The notes: a model not told the origin generated them from the sequence alone. DNA of 64,000 nt from Serratia sp. Ag1 (GCF_000743355.1 NZ_JQEI01000016.1:234032-298031), one strand, 5' to 3'. Positions 19,380 to 38,151 are shown, counted from the stretch's first letter. Numbers and translations are program-made.

Positions 19380-20180
19380 ATGATTATTAATCGGTTGTGT
19401 TGTATAGGTTCGTCATTGCTCATGGTTGTGGCTACCTCAGTATTTGCTGAACAGCGCGTTGAGATTGATACACCGCTTGCCGGGTGGCATAGCACTTCTG
19501 GCGAGGGGGCTGAGTTTTCGCAACAGGTTAACTATCCGGCATCGTCGGTTAACTCTTCGGCTACTCAGGCGGCACAGGCGCTGATCAGTGGCCAAATTAA
19601 AGATTTCCCCAAACCGGCTAGCCAGGCCAAACAGGAGCCGGGGCGGCTGATTGTGAATGGTGTCAGCATGCCGCTGAAAATTCAGGAAGATGGCAGTTTT
19701 AACCGGCCATATATCTTCCCGCAGGGCAGCAACGGGGTTGAAGTACGCAGCCCTGACCGGGCAGCCAAGCATCGAACACAGTTTTATGCGCAAAGAGGTA
19801 ACGGAGCGATACCAGCTCGTTTGCGCTTGGTGCTTTCATGGGATACGGATAATACCGATCTCGATCTGCATGTGATAACTCCCGACGGTGGGCATGCCTG
19901 GTATGGTGGCCGACAGTTGGCCAATGGCGGTGCGCTGGATGTTGACGTGACTACCGGTTATGGCCCGGAAATATTTTCCTCACCAACCCCTCAAAACGGC
20001 CAGTATCTGGTTTACGTAAACTATTATGGTGGCAGGGGGGAAGAGATCCTGACCACGGCACAACTTACGATTGTGACTGAAGAAGGTACTACCGACGAGA
20101 AGCAGGAAACCGTGGTTGTGCCAATGCGTAACCCCGGTGAATTGACGTTGGTAAAAAAATTCAGTTACTCAGGGTATTAG
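19380..20180 (+). CDS. yfaP: YfaP (DUF2135) secreted protein
   Basis: The 266-residue protein has a signal peptide (to about residue 23, VATSVFA) and a C-terminal DUF2135 domain: VLSWDTDNTDLDLHVITPDG, then HAWYGGRQLANGGALDVDV and the beta-strands QYLVYVNYYG. The acidic DTDNTDLDLH stretch looks like a divalent-cation-binding site. It is the last gene of the yfaATSQP operon, 35 bp after yfaQ, with an AAGGA-like ribosome site. Its role is unknown; it probably works with YfaS in the periplasm. Confidence 0.88.
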   Translation: MIINRLCCIGSSLLMVVATSVFAEQRVEIDTPLAGWHSTSGEGAEFSQQVNYPASSVNSSATQAAQALISGQIKDFPKPASQAKQEPGRLIVNGVSMPLKIQEDGSFNRPYIFPQGSNGVEVRSPDRAAKHRTQFYAQRGNGAIPARLRLVLSWDTDNTDLDLHVITPDGGHAWYGGRQLANGGALDVDVTTGYGPEIFSSPTPQNGQYLVYVNYYGGRGEEILTTAQLTIVTEEGTTDEKQETVVVPMRNPGELTLVKKFSYSGY

Positions 20181-20397
20181 GTTGACCGAAGAGGCATGAG
20201 AGTAGTATGCACCACGGGTGTCTATTTTCATGTTTATGGTGGAGGTTGGACTAAAATATACTAGTTAAATCAATTTGTTATATTGATTAAATTTAAAAAA
20301 TCACATTATGCCAACGCTTTAAATCCTTGATTTTTGGGACTCGAAGCGGGACAGAGTTGGCGGTTAAGATACCCATAACTGACCATAGCATGGGCCT

Positions 20398-21339
20398 CTA
20401 AACTTCAAGCACGCTTAATGCGGTTTGGCGGAAACAAGTATAAGCCTCTTCCCACGAAACATGGGTTTCACCGAACACCATTGGCGTAACGAACTGCTGA
20501 TAGCGTTCCTTATAAACAGGATTGCTCGCAAGTTCTTCCAACCCCATTTTCAGTTCTTCAACAGGCGACTCGCAGAATTCAGGATACTGAGCACCATAAC
20601 GTTCAATATCCTGCTCAATGCATTCCTGCACGAAGTGCTTTAAAATGGGAACGTCAGCACCTTTTTCTCTGACAATACAAAAATTGTCGTAGATATGACG
20701 CACCAGTGACTCATCCACTGCACGTTCCACATTACGCATACTTGCAGCCGTTCTGCGCATTATTGAAATCAGCTTTTCAACCTGCGTGCTGGCGATAGTT
20801 GCGCAGGGAAAAGCCTTCACTACTTCACCCTTCTTTGTAAGATCCATTACCAATGAACGGTTTTCCACAGCCTCAAGCAAATCCGTTTCCATCAGTTCTA
20901 GTTTAATAAATGGCCTTAAGCAGGGAATTTGTGCATATTCCTGTGGGTAGCGCACCGAAATTTCATTATAACGATATTCATCACGAGTAAGCTTTGGATA
21001 CGCTTCATCCATGCGAAACGTTCCTGAGGCTGTCATTGTTTCGAGAATGGTCTGAATAATACCCCTGCGAATATTTTTACGCTGGCCTCTGGAAGATTGC
21101 TGGGAAAAACCGGCGACAGGGACGAGCTTTATGTCCACATCTTCCGACATCCTGTTCAAAGAGATACCCGCTTTTGACAATGCTGTACCACCGGAAAAAA
21201 CTAGCTGATGCGTGTTAAAGTGCAGAGGCTGGAGCAATCGCAATAACTCAACGATGTAATAATCTTTTTCTACAATTGCAACTGATTCAATGCCCAGAGC
21301 ATCGGCAACGTCCGGGAATAGCTTTGTTAAATCATCCAT
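20398..21339 (-). CDS. AbiEii-type nucleotidyltransferase toxin
   Basis: The 313-residue protein carries the AbiEii/AbiGii nucleotidyltransferase signature FSGGTALSKAGI followed by SEDVDIKL, which gives the GG...DxD active site of the polymerase-beta-like fold. Related toxins attach nucleotides to tRNA or other acceptors and cause abortive infection or growth arrest. It is read after, and overlaps by 8 bp, the gene for its likely antitoxin. Together they form an AbiE-type (type IV) toxin-antitoxin pair. The target is not predictable from sequence. Confidence 0.88.
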   Translation of the reverse strand: MDDLTKLFPDVADALGIESVAIVEKDYYIVELLRLLQPLHFNTHQLVFSGGTALSKAGISLNRMSEDVDIKLVPVAGFSQQSSRGQRKNIRRGIIQTILETMTASGTFRMDEAYPKLTRDEYRYNEISVRYPQEYAQIPCLRPFIKLELMETDLLEAVENRSLVMDLTKKGEVVKAFPCATIASTQVEKLISIMRRTAASMRNVERAVDESLVRHIYDNFCIVREKGADVPILKHFVQECIEQDIERYGAQYPEFCESPVEELKMGLEELASNPVYKERYQQFVTPMVFGETHVSWEEAYTCFRQTALSVLEV

Positions 21340-21727
21340 TTAGTTTGCTATTCCCTACTGACAATGCTCTCTTAAAACGTGGTGAGGTTTTGATTTCCAG
21401 TGATGCAGGGATCTGGGTGGATTTACCGCTATTATAGGCGTTTGTTGCTCCTACCAAGCGGTAATCCACTTTCAGACGTTCCAACGCCTCAATCACTACT
21501 GCAGCAGAACCTCCGGGAGCAGCAGGCATCAACTTACCAGTAATCGCATTTTGCCGCGCTTTGGTATAGACGCCATAACCTACTTTCAACAGTTGCCCTT
21601 CCTTCACCAGTTCACGCAGTGCTCTACCAATTTGATCGTAGCCAGCAAGATCTTTGAAATCGTCACGAGTGAAAACATAACGCTTTGAGCGTTTCAGTCG
21701 TGACTGAATACGATCTTTTGTGGTCAT
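21332..21727 (-). CDS. AbiEi-type antitoxin / DUF6088 winged-helix protein
   Basis: The 131-residue protein begins with a winged-helix-like segment (RLKRSKRYVFTRDDFKDLAG, then QIGRALRELVKEGQLLKVGY), typical of AbiEi/DUF6088 antitoxins that repress their own operon. The start at 21727 is set by a strong ribosome site, AAAGGAGGA six bases upstream; an upstream ATG at 21766 has none. The last 8 bp overlap the toxin start. In type IV systems the antitoxin counteracts the effect of the toxin rather than binding it tightly. Autoregulation through the repeats at 21756-21794 is likely. Confidence 0.85.
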   Translation of the reverse strand: MTTKDRIQSRLKRSKRYVFTRDDFKDLAGYDQIGRALRELVKEGQLLKVGYGVYTKARQNAITGKLMPAAPGGSAAVVIEALERLKVDYRLVGATNAYNSGKSTQIPASLEIKTSPRFKRALSVGNSKLNG

Positions 21728-21755
21728 GCTATCCTCCTTTGGTCGTTTCTTAATC

Positions 21756-21794
21756 ATAGCAAACATACGACATTTTTAATAGCAAACATACGAC
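21756..21794. promoter_or_regulatory. Two 16-bp direct repeats, candidate antitoxin operator
   Basis: ATAGCAAACATACGAC occurs at 21756-21771 and again at 21779-21794, a start-to-start distance of 23 bp (about two helical turns). The pair lies just upstream of the AbiEi-like start. It is a good candidate for the binding site of the winged-helix antitoxin. The upstream copy also overlaps the end of the ParE-like remnant. Confidence 0.6.
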
Positions 21795-21919
21795 AACCAA
21801 CCCCGATTTTCTCGCGTATGCCAAACACGTAAGATGTAGAGCGCGTTAACTCTGAGTTCGTAGTGCATTTCACAGTTACCGACGATCAGACGATGCACTT
21901 TCCGTGGTTCATACCTTGC
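21776..21919 (-). pseudogene. C-terminal half of a ParE/RelE-family toxin, 5' part deleted
   Basis: The minus-strand frame reads PRKVHRLIVGNCEMHYELRV and continues NALYILRVWHTREN before a stop at 21776. This is the conserved C-terminal half of ParE toxins (the LIVGNYxMxYEL and LYILRVWHTR strands). About 45 residues remain of the usual 95 or so, and no start codon or N-terminal half is present. It directly follows the CopG-like gene, which itself lacks the usual C-terminal tail. One deletion across the antitoxin-toxin junction would explain both. The toxin should be inactive. Confidence 0.75.
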
Positions 21920-22112
21920 CAGTGCTGGCCACATCAGCCAGGCCTTCCAGGATCATTTGATGGCAATGCTCTTCCTGCTCAATGATCGCAGCCAAGGCCT
22001 GTTTGACGATCCAGCCACGGGAACGATCATAGTTAGCAGCCAGTTCGTCGATCTTCTCTGCCATTTCAATAGGAACATGAGCAGTAATGACGCGTGTTGG
22101 TGATTGTGCCAT
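21909..22112 (-). CDS. Ribbon-helix-helix (CopG/ParD-like) antitoxin, probably truncated
   Basis: The 67-residue protein has the ribbon-helix-helix DNA-binding fold: VITAHVPIEMAEKIDELAAN then DRSRGWIVKQALAAIIEQEE. ParD-type antitoxins continue beyond LADV with a tail that wraps the toxin; here the protein ends at ADVASTGKV. The toxin remnant begins at the same point, so the pair has suffered a deletion. It may still bind its operator. The start ATG at 22112 has AAGGA about 7 bases upstream on the minus strand. Confidence 0.8.
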   Translation of the reverse strand: MAQSPTRVITAHVPIEMAEKIDELAANYDRSRGWIVKQALAAIIEQEEHCHQMILEGLADVASTGKV

Positions 22113-22385
22113 GACGAGAAATCCTTATGATTAAAACTGAGTCATAGTAAATCAAAGGTGGGGAGGTAGCGCTGAGATCGGGCAATTATTACCAATTCAG
22201 CCCCCTGTCTCTCTAACCGGCTCCAGCCCGCATTGATACCTGGGAGTATTTATAGCTCAGTCATTGCGCGTATCCCCTGTTCTTTGTTCATACATAAATA
22301 AATTGGTAACACTGCTGTCGGTTTCTGACACTGTAACGATAGATACTCCGCCATGTTATTCACTGCAACCTAAGGACGCTTTAAC

Positions 22386-23027
22386 ATGAATGATGCCAAA
22401 ATTACCCTCTATACCCATCCCATGTCTCGTGGTCGCACGGTGCGCTGGTTACTGGAGGAGTGTGGTGCCTGTTACGACACTGTGGTGCTTGATTACGGCC
22501 CTAGCATGAAAACCGCCGAGTATCTGGCTATGAACCCCATGGGTAAGGTGCCAACGCTCACACATGGGGACACGGTGATAACCGAACACGCCGCTATCTG
22601 CACCTATTTGGCTGATCTGTTCCCTGAGAAGCAACTTGCACCCGCGCCAGGCAGCCCGGAAAGAGCGGCATACTACCGCTGGCTATTTTTTGCCGCTGGT
22701 CCCTTGGAAGCGGCTTTCACGGGTAAGTTGTTCGACCAGTTGGCACCTCCTGATAAATCGTTCGTGGTGGGTTACGGCAACTATGAATTAACAATGAACA
22801 CCCTGGAGTTTGCTATTAAACAGGGGAGGCCTTACTTGTGCGGTGAGCAATTCAGTGCTGCAGACGCCTATCTGGCGGCCTGTATTCACTGGGGTATGCA
22901 TTCCGGTGGCATTGAAAAGCGGCCAACCTTCGAACACTACATCGAACCCATCCTCCAACGGCCTGCCTATATACGCGCTGGCGCTATGGATGACGCACTG
23001 CTGGCCCAACATCCATTCCCTGGCTAA
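22386..23027 (+). CDS. Glutathione S-transferase family protein
   Basis: The 213-residue cytosolic protein has a thioredoxin-like N-terminal domain: LYTHPMSRGRTVRWLLEE start, GKVPTL with the cis-proline at 56, and TEHAAICTYLA where E67 helps bind the glutathione gamma-glutamyl group. An all-helical C-terminal domain follows (about residues 88-213, with FSAADAYLAACIHWG). Such enzymes conjugate glutathione to electrophiles or reduce peroxides. It stands alone, with AAGGA upstream of the ATG. Substrate unknown. Confidence 0.9.
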   Translation: MNDAKITLYTHPMSRGRTVRWLLEECGACYDTVVLDYGPSMKTAEYLAMNPMGKVPTLTHGDTVITEHAAICTYLADLFPEKQLAPAPGSPERAAYYRWLFFAAGPLEAAFTGKLFDQLAPPDKSFVVGYGNYELTMNTLEFAIKQGRPYLCGEQFSAADAYLAACIHWGMHSGGIEKRPTFEHYIEPILQRPAYIRAGAMDDALLAQHPFPG

Positions 23028-23476
23028 AGCTGATATTGTACGCTCGCCCGTTACTCCGCCCGAAGGCTTGAGCCAAGTCAATTGCGTTTGGTTTTATCAT
23101 TCGGGCCAGACAGGGCCTGTGCTGTATGTCGTCAAGTCAGCACTCAATTCGTCATTTACGCCTGACGGTCGGTTAATCACACCGTTTGAATTCAGGATTG
23201 CAGGCAACGTGCAGGTTTTCATCGATACCTTGGCGATATGCTCCTCACCGCAAGTGGATCAGAAAAGACGGCGACACTGATGCCCACAGGCACGTATTCA
23301 TAAAAGAAGAGACGTTATTCAGGCTGCTACAGCCTCAAGCCGAGCTAATCTATTATGGTCACTAAAGCAACGCATTTTGTCTTGGGTTGCTTGCTTTCTG
23401 TTCAGTGGCGCGGGATAATCCTCAACATAACTTGATACATTTCTTATTATTTTCGACACCTTCTCAGGGATTATTC
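23028..23476. other. Gene-free region upstream of cdiB
   Basis: No gene is supported. It probably contains the promoter region of the CDI operon. The stretch just before 23477 holds the cdiB ribosome site (CAGGGA, 7-8 bases from the ATG). No clear terminator or repeat was seen. Confidence 0.5.
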
Positions 23477-25156
23477 ATGTTGGCATGCAGGAAGCAGGCG
23501 TGGCGCTTTTGTGCGCTCGTGGCAGTGAGTTGTGCAGTCTTTCCGGTTTCAGGCGCGTTTCTCAGCCCCGCCGACCGCGACACCATCCAGCAGCAACAGC
23601 GTGACCTGCTGCAGCAAAACCAGCAACAGCGCCAGCAACTGCAACGCAGCATTTCTCCTACGCGCCCAGAAGCCCCGCCCGTTGCGGCTGAGGGTGGCCC
23701 CTGTTTCACCATCAATACTGTTCGTCTTGAGGGGGCCACTCACCTGCCCGCCAGCGCGCAGCAAACGCTCACGCACTCTTATCTCCAGCGCTGCCTGAAT
23801 CTGGCGCAGATACAGACCCTGGTACAACAGGTCTCCGACTGGTATATCGCACGGGGCTACATCACCAGCCGCGCGTTCCTCACCGAGCAGGATCTGTCTG
23901 GCGGGGAACTGAAACTTCTCGTTCTTGAAGGCCAACTGGAAAAGATCCAGTTGGATAAACACGATGACCGCATGCTGAAGATGGCGTTCCCTGGCCGGGT
24001 GGGCACTATCCTCAACCTCCGTGATCTCGAACAGGGCATGGAGCAGATCAACCGCCTGCGCCAGCAACCGGTCAAGATTGAAATCCTGCCCGGCAGTCAG
24101 CCGGGCTATTCGGTGGTGAACCTGACCGCCACGCCGGAATTCCCGGTGATGCTGGGGCTGGGGTTCGATAACAGCGGGCAAAAAAGCACCGGCACCGGGC
24201 AGATCAACGGCTCGTTGACCGGCAATAACCTGCTGGGGTTGGCGGACCAGTGGTTTGTCTCCGGCGCACGCAGCAGCGATTTCGCCAACGATCACAATGC
24301 CCGCAGCGTGCAGGCCGGTGTCAGCCTGCCTTACGGCTATTGGTTGGCGGATTACAACTACTCTTACAGCGACTACCTGTCGACCATCAACAATCAGGGT
24401 TTTGACTGGCAATCCAGCGGTGATAGCCAGACGCACCGCTTCAACCTGTCGCGCGTAGTGTTCCGCAACAGCGAGATAAAAACCGGTCTGGCGCTCGGCC
24501 TGACGCACCGCATCAACCGCAACTACCTGAATGACGCTCGGTTGGAAAGCAGCAGCCGCAAGCTCACCAGCGTGTCGCTGGGGGCGACGCACAGCCAGAA
24601 GCTGTGGGGCGGCTTTGCCACCTTCAATCCGACCTACAGCCGTGGCGTACCGTGGCTGGGGGCGGAAGACGACAGCGGCAAAAGCGACGATGCACCAAGG
24701 GCAGAGTTCGATAAGTATTCACTTTCCAGCAGCTATTACCTGCCGCTGGCGCAGGACTGGACCTACCTCACCAGCGTTTACGGCCAGTGGTCGCCGGATC
24801 GGTTGTACGGCAGCGAACGCCTGACTATCGGCGGCGAAAGCTCAGTGCGGGGTTATAAGGAGCAGTATCTGTCTGGGGATAACGGCGGTTACTGGCGTAA
24901 CGAGGTCAACTGGTCGCCATTCAGCCTGCCATACCTCGGCAACATCACCCTATTGGGTGCGGTGGATGGCGGTTACCTGCGCCACGACTCACAGGATACC
25001 TATGCCTCCGGCACGCTGTGGGGCGGCGCGGTGGGGCTTGGCAGCCGCAACCGCTATGTCGGCAGCCAGTTGACCGTCGGTTGGCCGCTGTCGCACCCGA
25101 GTTGGCTGGAGCCGGACCGGGTTTCTGTCTATTACCGCATCAGTATTGTTCTTTAA
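23477..25156 (+). CDS. cdiB: CdiB, TpsB-family outer-membrane transporter
   Basis: The 559-residue FhaC/ShlB-type transporter has a signal peptide (to about residue 26, FPVSGA), then a Gln-rich plug helix (IQQQQRDLLQQNQQQRQQL). POTRA domains follow (CFTINTVRLEGATHLPASAQ... and FPGRVGTILNLRDLEQGMEQINR). A 16-strand barrel then carries the conserved VRGY motif at 457-460, the lid-loop signature of TpsB pores. It exports the CdiA stick protein across the outer membrane. The start at 23477 is chosen for its signal peptide and AGGGA ribosome site; the frame is open 30 codons upstream. cdiA starts 26 bp downstream, giving the E. coli-type order B-A-I. Confidence 0.93.
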   Translation: MLACRKQAWRFCALVAVSCAVFPVSGAFLSPADRDTIQQQQRDLLQQNQQQRQQLQRSISPTRPEAPPVAAEGGPCFTINTVRLEGATHLPASAQQTLTHSYLQRCLNLAQIQTLVQQVSDWYIARGYITSRAFLTEQDLSGGELKLLVLEGQLEKIQLDKHDDRMLKMAFPGRVGTILNLRDLEQGMEQINRLRQQPVKIEILPGSQPGYSVVNLTATPEFPVMLGLGFDNSGQKSTGTGQINGSLTGNNLLGLADQWFVSGARSSDFANDHNARSVQAGVSLPYGYWLADYNYSYSDYLSTINNQGFDWQSSGDSQTHRFNLSRVVFRNSEIKTGLALGLTHRINRNYLNDARLESSSRKLTSVSLGATHSQKLWGGFATFNPTYSRGVPWLGAEDDSGKSDDAPRAEFDKYSLSSSYYLPLAQDWTYLTSVYGQWSPDRLYGSERLTIGGESSVRGYKEQYLSGDNGGYWRNEVNWSPFSLPYLGNITLLGAVDGGYLRHDSQDTYASGTLWGGAVGLGSRNRYVGSQLTVGWPLSHPSWLEPDRVSVYYRISIVL

Positions 25157-25182
25157 TTAATTTCCAGGGAAAGGGTTAACAC

Positions 25183-35577
<10,395 letters not shown>

Positions 35578-35579
35578 TT

Positions 35580-35936
35580 ATGGGTTCTTTCGTTAACGTG
35601 GGATATAAGCCACCATATAATGACAGCTATCAAGGGAAAGGTCTTACCATAGGCCTTAATAGAACATGGTCTAATGCTTTAGAGGTATTGTTTGACGATG
35701 CTTTGCAGGAACGTTATCCAGACATGCATGAAAAGATAATGTTGTATTTACCATTAGATCAAATAACGTTAGCTGAGTTGGAAAAAGAGGAGTTCAATGT
35801 GGCTGTAAAAGCTATTCGGGAGTGTATTAACAGCCGAATAGAGCCAACCCAAGGCCAACTCTTCCAGAAGCGAGTATGGGAAGAGGAAATAGAGCCCCTT
35901 ATTCAGCAAGATGAGCGTTATCAAAAACAAAGTTAA
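35580..35936 (+). CDS. cdiI: CdiI immunity protein for the cdiA toxin
   Basis: The 118-residue cytoplasmic protein directly follows cdiA (ATG at 35580, GAGG ribosome site in the last cdiA codons; a GTG at 35574 is an alternative start). It is homologous to the orphan immunity protein at 39150: both end in a VWEExxEPxIxQDERYQ pattern, while the N-terminal parts differ. This matches the paired homology of the two nuclease domains. Its role is to bind and block its cognate toxin in the producing cell. Specificity is inferred from position. Confidence 0.88.
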   Translation: MGSFVNVGYKPPYNDSYQGKGLTIGLNRTWSNALEVLFDDALQERYPDMHEKIMLYLPLDQITLAELEKEEFNVAVKAIRECINSRIEPTQGQLFQKRVWEEEIEPLIQQDERYQKQS

Positions 35937-35948
35937 GGTAAGGTAGGA

Positions 35949-35976
35949 ACCCCGGCCAACTGGCCGGGATTTTTGC
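35949..35976 (+). terminator. Rho-independent terminator after cdiI
   Basis: CCCGGCCA (35951-35958) and TGGCCGGG (35961-35968) form an 8-bp GC-rich stem with a 2-nt loop, followed by ATTTTTGCTTTT. It should end the cdiBAI transcript. Confidence 0.85.
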
Positions 35977-35978
35977 TT

Positions 35979-36344
35979 TTATGATTTGAAAACATCGACT
36001 TCCCGCCGCTGCAACCGGAGCACGCCAAGCGTAGCGACCACTTCCAGTTGTTCAGCACTGGCTATGTCGGACTCGGTGAGCCAGTCGCCGCCAATGATTA
36101 TCTCGCCGTTCTCCCGTACCCAATCCACCCCTAAATCCTGCCGCTGTTGGCTGGCTTCGCAAAGTGCTTCCCAGGTGGCATCGTCGGTGACGACAGTGAT
36201 CCAGAGTGTGTGATGCTGGAGCGTCAGTTGTAACGGCGTACCGGTGGTAAATCCCAATACGGCCAACGCGCCGCTTGCCAGTGTCAGTTCCGGGATCGGT
36301 TCAGGGGTAAAAGTGTAGTGGAGCAGTAATACCGGACACCTCAA
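35979..36344 (-). pseudogene. SymE-like (AbrB-fold) toxin gene, 5' end replaced by IS sequence
   Basis: The frame has two AbrB/SymE-like hairpin segments: LTLASGALAVLGFTTGTPLQ followed by LTLQHHTLWITVV, and later GGDWLTESDIASAEQLEV followed by GVLRLQRR. The GFTTGT pattern recalls SymE (GFATGT), an SOS-induced RNA-cleaving toxin family often seen near CDI loci. The first codons (MRCPVLLLHY, from a TTG) are encoded by the 88-bp IS fragment at 36314-36401, so the native start has been lost. It converges on cdiI. A second C-terminal copy is at 39550-39651. The family call is moderately secure; activity is doubtful. Confidence 0.5.
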
Positions 36345-36401
36345 TAGCCTGTTAATTTAATGACAGCTAATTGAGGTAATTGATAATGACTCAACCTAAA
36401 C
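36314..36401 (+). repeat. 88-bp fragment of the IS end, inverted relative to the complete IS
   Basis: Bases 36314-36401 match the first 88 bp of the adjacent IS (37656 back to 37569) in opposite orientation, from TGTAGTGGAGCAGTAATACC through the orfA start (ATGACTCAACCTAAAC). It abuts the left end of the complete element at 36402. It is the leftover of a second IS copy. Confidence 0.88.
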
Positions 36402-36418
36402 TGTAGTGGATCACAAAA

Positions 36419-37240
36419 TCAGGACACCTTCGTAGCCTTTTTCCACTGCTCTTCGTATTCACAGGGTGGTAATCCCCCATTGTGCCGATGGGGACGTACT
36501 GTGTTGTAATAACTTTGTATCCATTCACCGATATCTCGTACCGCATGATGGATATCCATATAACCCCCTACAGGCAGCCATTCACTTTTCAGGCTTCGGA
36601 ACACTCTTTCCATTGGTGAGTTATCCAGGCAGTTACCCCTGCGGCTCATACTCTGCATCACTCCGTTCCTCCACAGTAACTGCCTGTATTTCTTACTCCT
36701 GTACTGCCCTCCCTGATCCGAATGAAACAGCAGCCTCTTTTCCCTTGGTCGCGTCTCCAGTGCATTACGCAAGGCTCGACATACCAGCTCGGCATCCGGG
36801 GATGACGATATGGCACTGCCCACTATCCGACGGGAGTAAAGGTCAATCACCAGTGCCAGGTAGCACCAGCCACCATTGACTTTGATATAGCTGATATCTC
36901 CACTCCACACACGATTGGGCTCCGACGGCTTAAACTGCCTTTTCAGTAAGTCTGGCGATGCCAGTGACGTCTCCCGTTCACCACGGTAACGAGGCTTGCC
37001 GGGTTGGCGACTCGCCAGACCACATTCCTGCATCAGCCTGCGGGCCAGCCAGCGCCCCACGTTATAACCCGACTGACGCATCAGCAGACTCAGTGTTCTG
37101 CTGCCGGCGGCTCCCCGGCTCTGTTGATGCAATTCCCGCACCTGAGCACGCAGTTGCAGACGTTTTACATCAACCCGCGAATTCAGCGAAGCAGAGTAAA
37201 CACTGCGCCTTATTTTGAGCAGGCGGCACAATTCGACCAC
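36419..37240 (-). CDS. IS3-family transposase orfB (DDE catalytic subunit)
   Basis: The 273-residue open frame carries an HTH_21-like segment ([20 protein letters not shown]) and the rve integrase core with the DDE triad: D in [14 protein letters not shown] in [11 protein letters not shown] and E in [15 protein letters not shown]. In IS3 elements orfB is normally made as an OrfAB fusion by -1 frameshifting near the end of orfA. The ATG at 37240 is therefore probably not the true start. It appears intact. Confidence 0.88.
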   Translation of the reverse strand: MVELCRLLKIRRSVYSASLNSRVDVKRLQLRAQVRELHQQSRGAAGSRTLSLLMRQSGYNVGRWLARRLMQECGLASRQPGKPRYRGERETSLASPDLLKRQFKPSEPNRVWSGDISYIKVNGGWCYLALVIDLYSRRIVGSAISSSPDAELVCRALRNALETRPREKRLLFHSDQGGQYRSKKYRQLLWRNGVMQSMSRRGNCLDNSPMERVFRSLKSEWLPVGGYMDIHHAVRDIGEWIQSYYNTVRPHRHNGGLPPCEYEEQWKKATKVS

Positions 37241-37266
37241 CGACCATTTTGTTTTCAGCCGTGTGA

Positions 37267-37584
37267 TTAACGCAAAGATTTGATGGGGAGCTCGCTCATC
37301 AACACGGCTGCCTGCTTTAGTATTTCTTTTTCCATTTCCAGCCGTTTAATCTGCGCTCTGAGCGACTGGATTTCACGTTGCTCTGGTGTCAGTGCAGGAT
37401 TGTCCGGCGTCACCCCGCTGACTTCTTCTTTGTACTGGCGTATCCATTTACGCAATTGGCCGGGGTCCAGCTCCAGAGCGCGTGCAACCTCGATGGTTGA
37501 CCGCTGATACTTAACGACCTGCTCAATAGCTTCCAGTTTGAATTCAGGAGAAAAACGGCGTTTGGTCTGTTTAGGTTGAGTCAT
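37267..37584 (-). CDS. IS3-family transposase orfA (helix-turn-helix)
   Basis: The protein of about 105 residues starts [20 protein letters not shown] and has the HTH_Tnp_1 fold ([20 protein letters not shown]) followed by a leucine-zipper-like helix ([17 protein letters not shown]). It binds the IS ends and regulates transposition. The start at 37584 is the normal family start; two codons upstream are also open. It ends 26 bp before the first ATG of orfB, in a different frame. Confidence 0.88.
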   Translation of the reverse strand: MTQPKQTKRRFSPEFKLEAIEQVVKYQRSTIEVARALELDPGQLRKWIRQYKEEVSGVTPDNPALTPEQREIQSLRAQIKRLEMEKEILKQAAVLMSELPIKSLR

Positions 37585-37656
37585 TATCAATTACCTCAAT
37601 TAGCTGTCATTAAATTAACAGGCTATTGAGGTGTCCGGTATTACTGCTCCACTACA

Positions 37657-37939
37657 CCCCTCAATCTGTTGTCGGCCTCCGCTTGAAGGGCTTTATGCCC
37701 GCCCGGCTGCATCTGGCTGAGCGGGGTCGCACTGCGTTGCTCCTTCCTCGCTCGCTCGCCCGCTTCCGCACCCGCCCTGGTTCTGTGTGGTCATGCAAAA
37801 TCAACACCCGGCTCTGGCAGGTGTGCGCCAGAGCGCTGTGCTGGCGCTTGCGGAGGCTCGCCGCCCCGCACCTGGCAGGCGCTTCGTCGGCCACAGGCAA
37901 GCTGTGGCCTCCTCAGCCCCGCGATGAAAACCCGGAAAA
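37657..37939. other. GC-rich spacer with hairpin, no supported gene
   Basis: This 283-bp stretch is much richer in G and C than the toxin genes around it. It holds a perfect hairpin at 37889-37909 (GGCCACAG/CTGTGGCC, 5-nt loop). No open frame here has a recognisable protein. Because it lies on the 5' side of the interrupted SymE-like gene, it could be that gene's former leader or an antisense RNA region; this is a guess. Confidence 0.35.
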
Positions 37940-38151
37940 GCGGTAATGGCAGCGGCTGACGCCGCTGCTATGATGTGGGTGCAGTTGCTCTTTAACAGTG
38001 CTGGGGAAAGTGTGATACCGGGCGTAAAAGTCGCGTCGGGGCAAAAAGTTGCGAGTGTGAAAAAGCACTGGCGAAATGGGGTTGTAACTGACTGACAGCA
38101 CAGGGAAAAAGTGGTTGCGGCGGTCAACTTCACGACGGAAGAAGTTGTTGT
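37940..38151 (+). repeat. Orphan-cassette leader repeat, copy 1
   Basis: About 212 bp closely matches 39651-39860. It starts GCGGTAATGGCAGCGGCTGA and ends inside the orphan toxin frame (…GAAGAAGTTGTTGT). It contains a hairpin, a boxA-like element and the GTG start with the first 14 or so codons of the cassette. The repeat is a likely site for homologous recombination between cassettes. Confidence 0.88.
37949..37997 (+). promoter_or_regulatory. Hairpin plus rrn-type boxA, candidate antitermination site (copy 1)
   Basis: A perfect 8-bp stem GCAGCGGC/GCCGCTGC with loop TGAC (37949-37968) is followed 17 bases later by TGCTCTTTAACA (37986-37997). This is exactly the 12-base boxA of enterobacterial rRNA operons, where NusB/S10 bind the transcript. 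The hairpin-then-boxA order is that of the rrn leader (boxB-boxA). Function here is inferred. Confidence 0.5.

Larger units (their letters stand above)
36402..37656 (-). mobile_element. IS3-family insertion sequence, 1255 bp
   Basis: The element has imperfect 29-bp terminal inverted repeats: the left end reads TGTAGTGGATCACAAAATCA from 36402 and the right end, in reverse complement, TGTAGTGGAGCAGTAATACC from 37656. Inside are orfA (HTH) and orfB (DDE integrase), transcribed leftward, the IS3 arrangement. No 3-4 bp target duplication is seen (left flank AAAG before the fragment, right flank CCCC), which fits later rearrangement. It interrupts the region between the SymE-like gene and the first orphan CDI cassette. 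Confidence 0.88.

Noticed and set aside
23549..24592. 347-codon minus-strand open frame inside cdiB
   Set aside because: Antisense shadow; the plus-strand frame has the POTRA and VRGY features.
37986..37997. boxA taken as part of an rRNA operon or rRNA spacer fragment
   Set aside because: No 16S, 23S or tRNA sequence lies nearby, and homology to rrn leaders is limited to boxA and the hairpin order.
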